From positions 1-6,163 of the forward strand of contig JAEXBK010000013.1 in NCBI GenBank assembly GCA_023394035.1: a DNA stretch of 6,163 bases, in the 5' to 3' direction. The notes below the pieces were generated by a model, which did no database searches, was not told where the DNA came from, and was given only the letters and a program-made list of their open reading frames with translations. This stretch comes from Bacillota bacterium. Its GTDB lineage: Bacteria; Bacillota; Clostridia; Peptostreptococcales; Anaerovoracaceae. A program made the translations under genes and the position numbers. Below, piece by piece: positions 5,546-6,163 of this stretch. The stretch's first letter is position 1. Each line of letters begins with the position of its first letter.

Positions 5546-6163
5546 ATGAACATAAACAAGATTAAAATAAACAAAAAAATGCTGATCGCAGCCTTTTCGG
5601 TTATCTTTGTCGTATTGCTCGGCATAAGCGTAACAAAGGTCGTAGATGCGATTCAGACTCATACTATCGTTGTCAATATCAACGACTCACGCGATACCGC
5701 AGTAACCTCATATAACACGAAGGCCGACACGGTCGCCGAATTTCTCACCGAAGCAAATATCGACTTCGTCAAAGGCAAAGATCAGATAAGCGTTCCTGAG
5801 GACTCGGAGATCAACGATGACATGTCGATCACGATTGACAAGGCAATAGACATAAAAATCACCGCTGACGGCAAGGAATCAATTGTAACCACTGTACCCG
5901 TAACGGTTGACAAGTTGCTCGAACTCGCCGGAATTACAGTCGATGAGGACGATATTATCAGCATCCTTCCGACGACTGTGCTGCGTTCAGGTGACATCGT
6001 CACTATAACACGCGTTGATGTGGAATACGAAGAGAAATTGATAACTACGCCTTTTGAAGAAGTAACGGAAGACTCCGATTATCTGTTTGCAGATGAGTCT
6101 GAAATCGTACAGGAAGGCATCGACCACATAGAAAAGGAAACGTACAAGATCACAAAGCACAAC
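5546..6163 (+). CDS. YabE-like surface protein with DUF348 repeats and a G5 domain (3' end outside window)
   Basis: The frame runs open for 206 codons to the right edge, so the gene is cut by the window. Residues 1-12 are basic (MNINKIKINKKM), and a hydrophobic segment at about 13-33 forms a signal peptide or membrane anchor, so the rest lies outside the membrane. Two copies of the DUF348 unit follow: about 40-82 (TIVVNINDSRDTAVTSYNTK, then TVAEFLTEANI) and about 99-141 (IDIKITADGKESIVTTVPVT, then TVDKLLELAGI). From about 157 the sequence VEYEEKLITTPFEEV begins a G5 domain, a module common in cell-wall-binding proteins. In YabE and Rpf2-type proteins this order is usually followed by a 3D or other cell-wall-lytic domain, which would lie beyond 6163. 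The role is probably in peptidoglycan turnover or spore or cell-surface function; this is inferred from domains. It is divergent from lepA with its own strong promoter. Confidence 0.88.
   Translation, partial: MNINKIKINKKMLIAAFSVIFVVLLGISVTKVVDAIQTHTIVVNINDSRDTAVTSYNTKADTVAEFLTEANIDFVKGKDQISVPEDSEINDDMSITIDKAIDIKITADGKESIVTTVPVTVDKLLELAGITVDEDDIISILPTTVLRSGDIVTITRVDVEYEEKLITTPFEEVTEDSDYLFADESEIVQEGIDHIEKETYKITKHN

Noticed and set aside
5782..6003. A 73-codon minus-strand frame inside the DUF348/G5 gene
   Set aside because: It is Ser/Thr/Ile/Val-rich, lacks a ribosome binding site, and is explained as the reverse reading of the DUF348 coding sequence.

Overview
The window looks like ordinary chromosome from a low-to-mid GC Gram-positive anaerobe, most likely class Clostridia (Bacillota). 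This rests on the lepA-hemW pair, a YcxB-family membrane protein, a DUF348/G5 (YabE-like) surface protein, strong AGGAGG-type ribosome binding sites, and a possible CcpA cre site. Genus cannot be fixed from the sequence alone. No rRNA, tRNA, IS element, CRISPR array or prophage gene is visible.

Layout: almost everything from 5250 down to the left edge reads on the minus strand as one tight gene train. It runs lepA (elongation factor 4, 5223-3406), hemW (radical-SAM heme chaperone, 3419-2304, 14-nt overlap with lepA), glpK (glycerol kinase, 2287-794, 16-nt gap), a YcxB-family membrane protein (781-245, 12-nt gap), and then a doubtful small reading frame at the left edge (177-37). No intrinsic terminator is seen between these genes, so one transcript from a promoter near 5256-5284 is the simplest model. 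On the plus strand, a divergent gene starts at 5546 and runs off the right edge. It encodes a membrane-anchored or secreted protein with two DUF348 repeats and the start of a G5 domain.

The 322-bp divergent intergenic region (5224-5545) is the richest non-coding part. It holds a candidate minus-strand promoter whose spacer contains a cre-like palindrome, an 8-bp CACGTG palindrome, a 14-bp direct repeat with an extra partial copy phased near the helical repeat, a strong extended -10 promoter for the plus-strand gene, and a 9-bp inverted repeat just after its predicted start site.

How the genes fit together: lepA and hemW are a common housekeeping pair in Bacillota, often followed by the hrcA-grpE-dnaK heat-shock genes. 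Here glpK follows instead, so a catabolic gene appears to be tied to a translation factor and a cofactor chaperone. The cre-like site in the shared promoter would be a logical way to place glycerol use under catabolite control, but this is inference. I see no clear evidence of a wholly new system. The most interesting points are the operon content, the promoter architecture and the damaged-looking small frame at the left edge.
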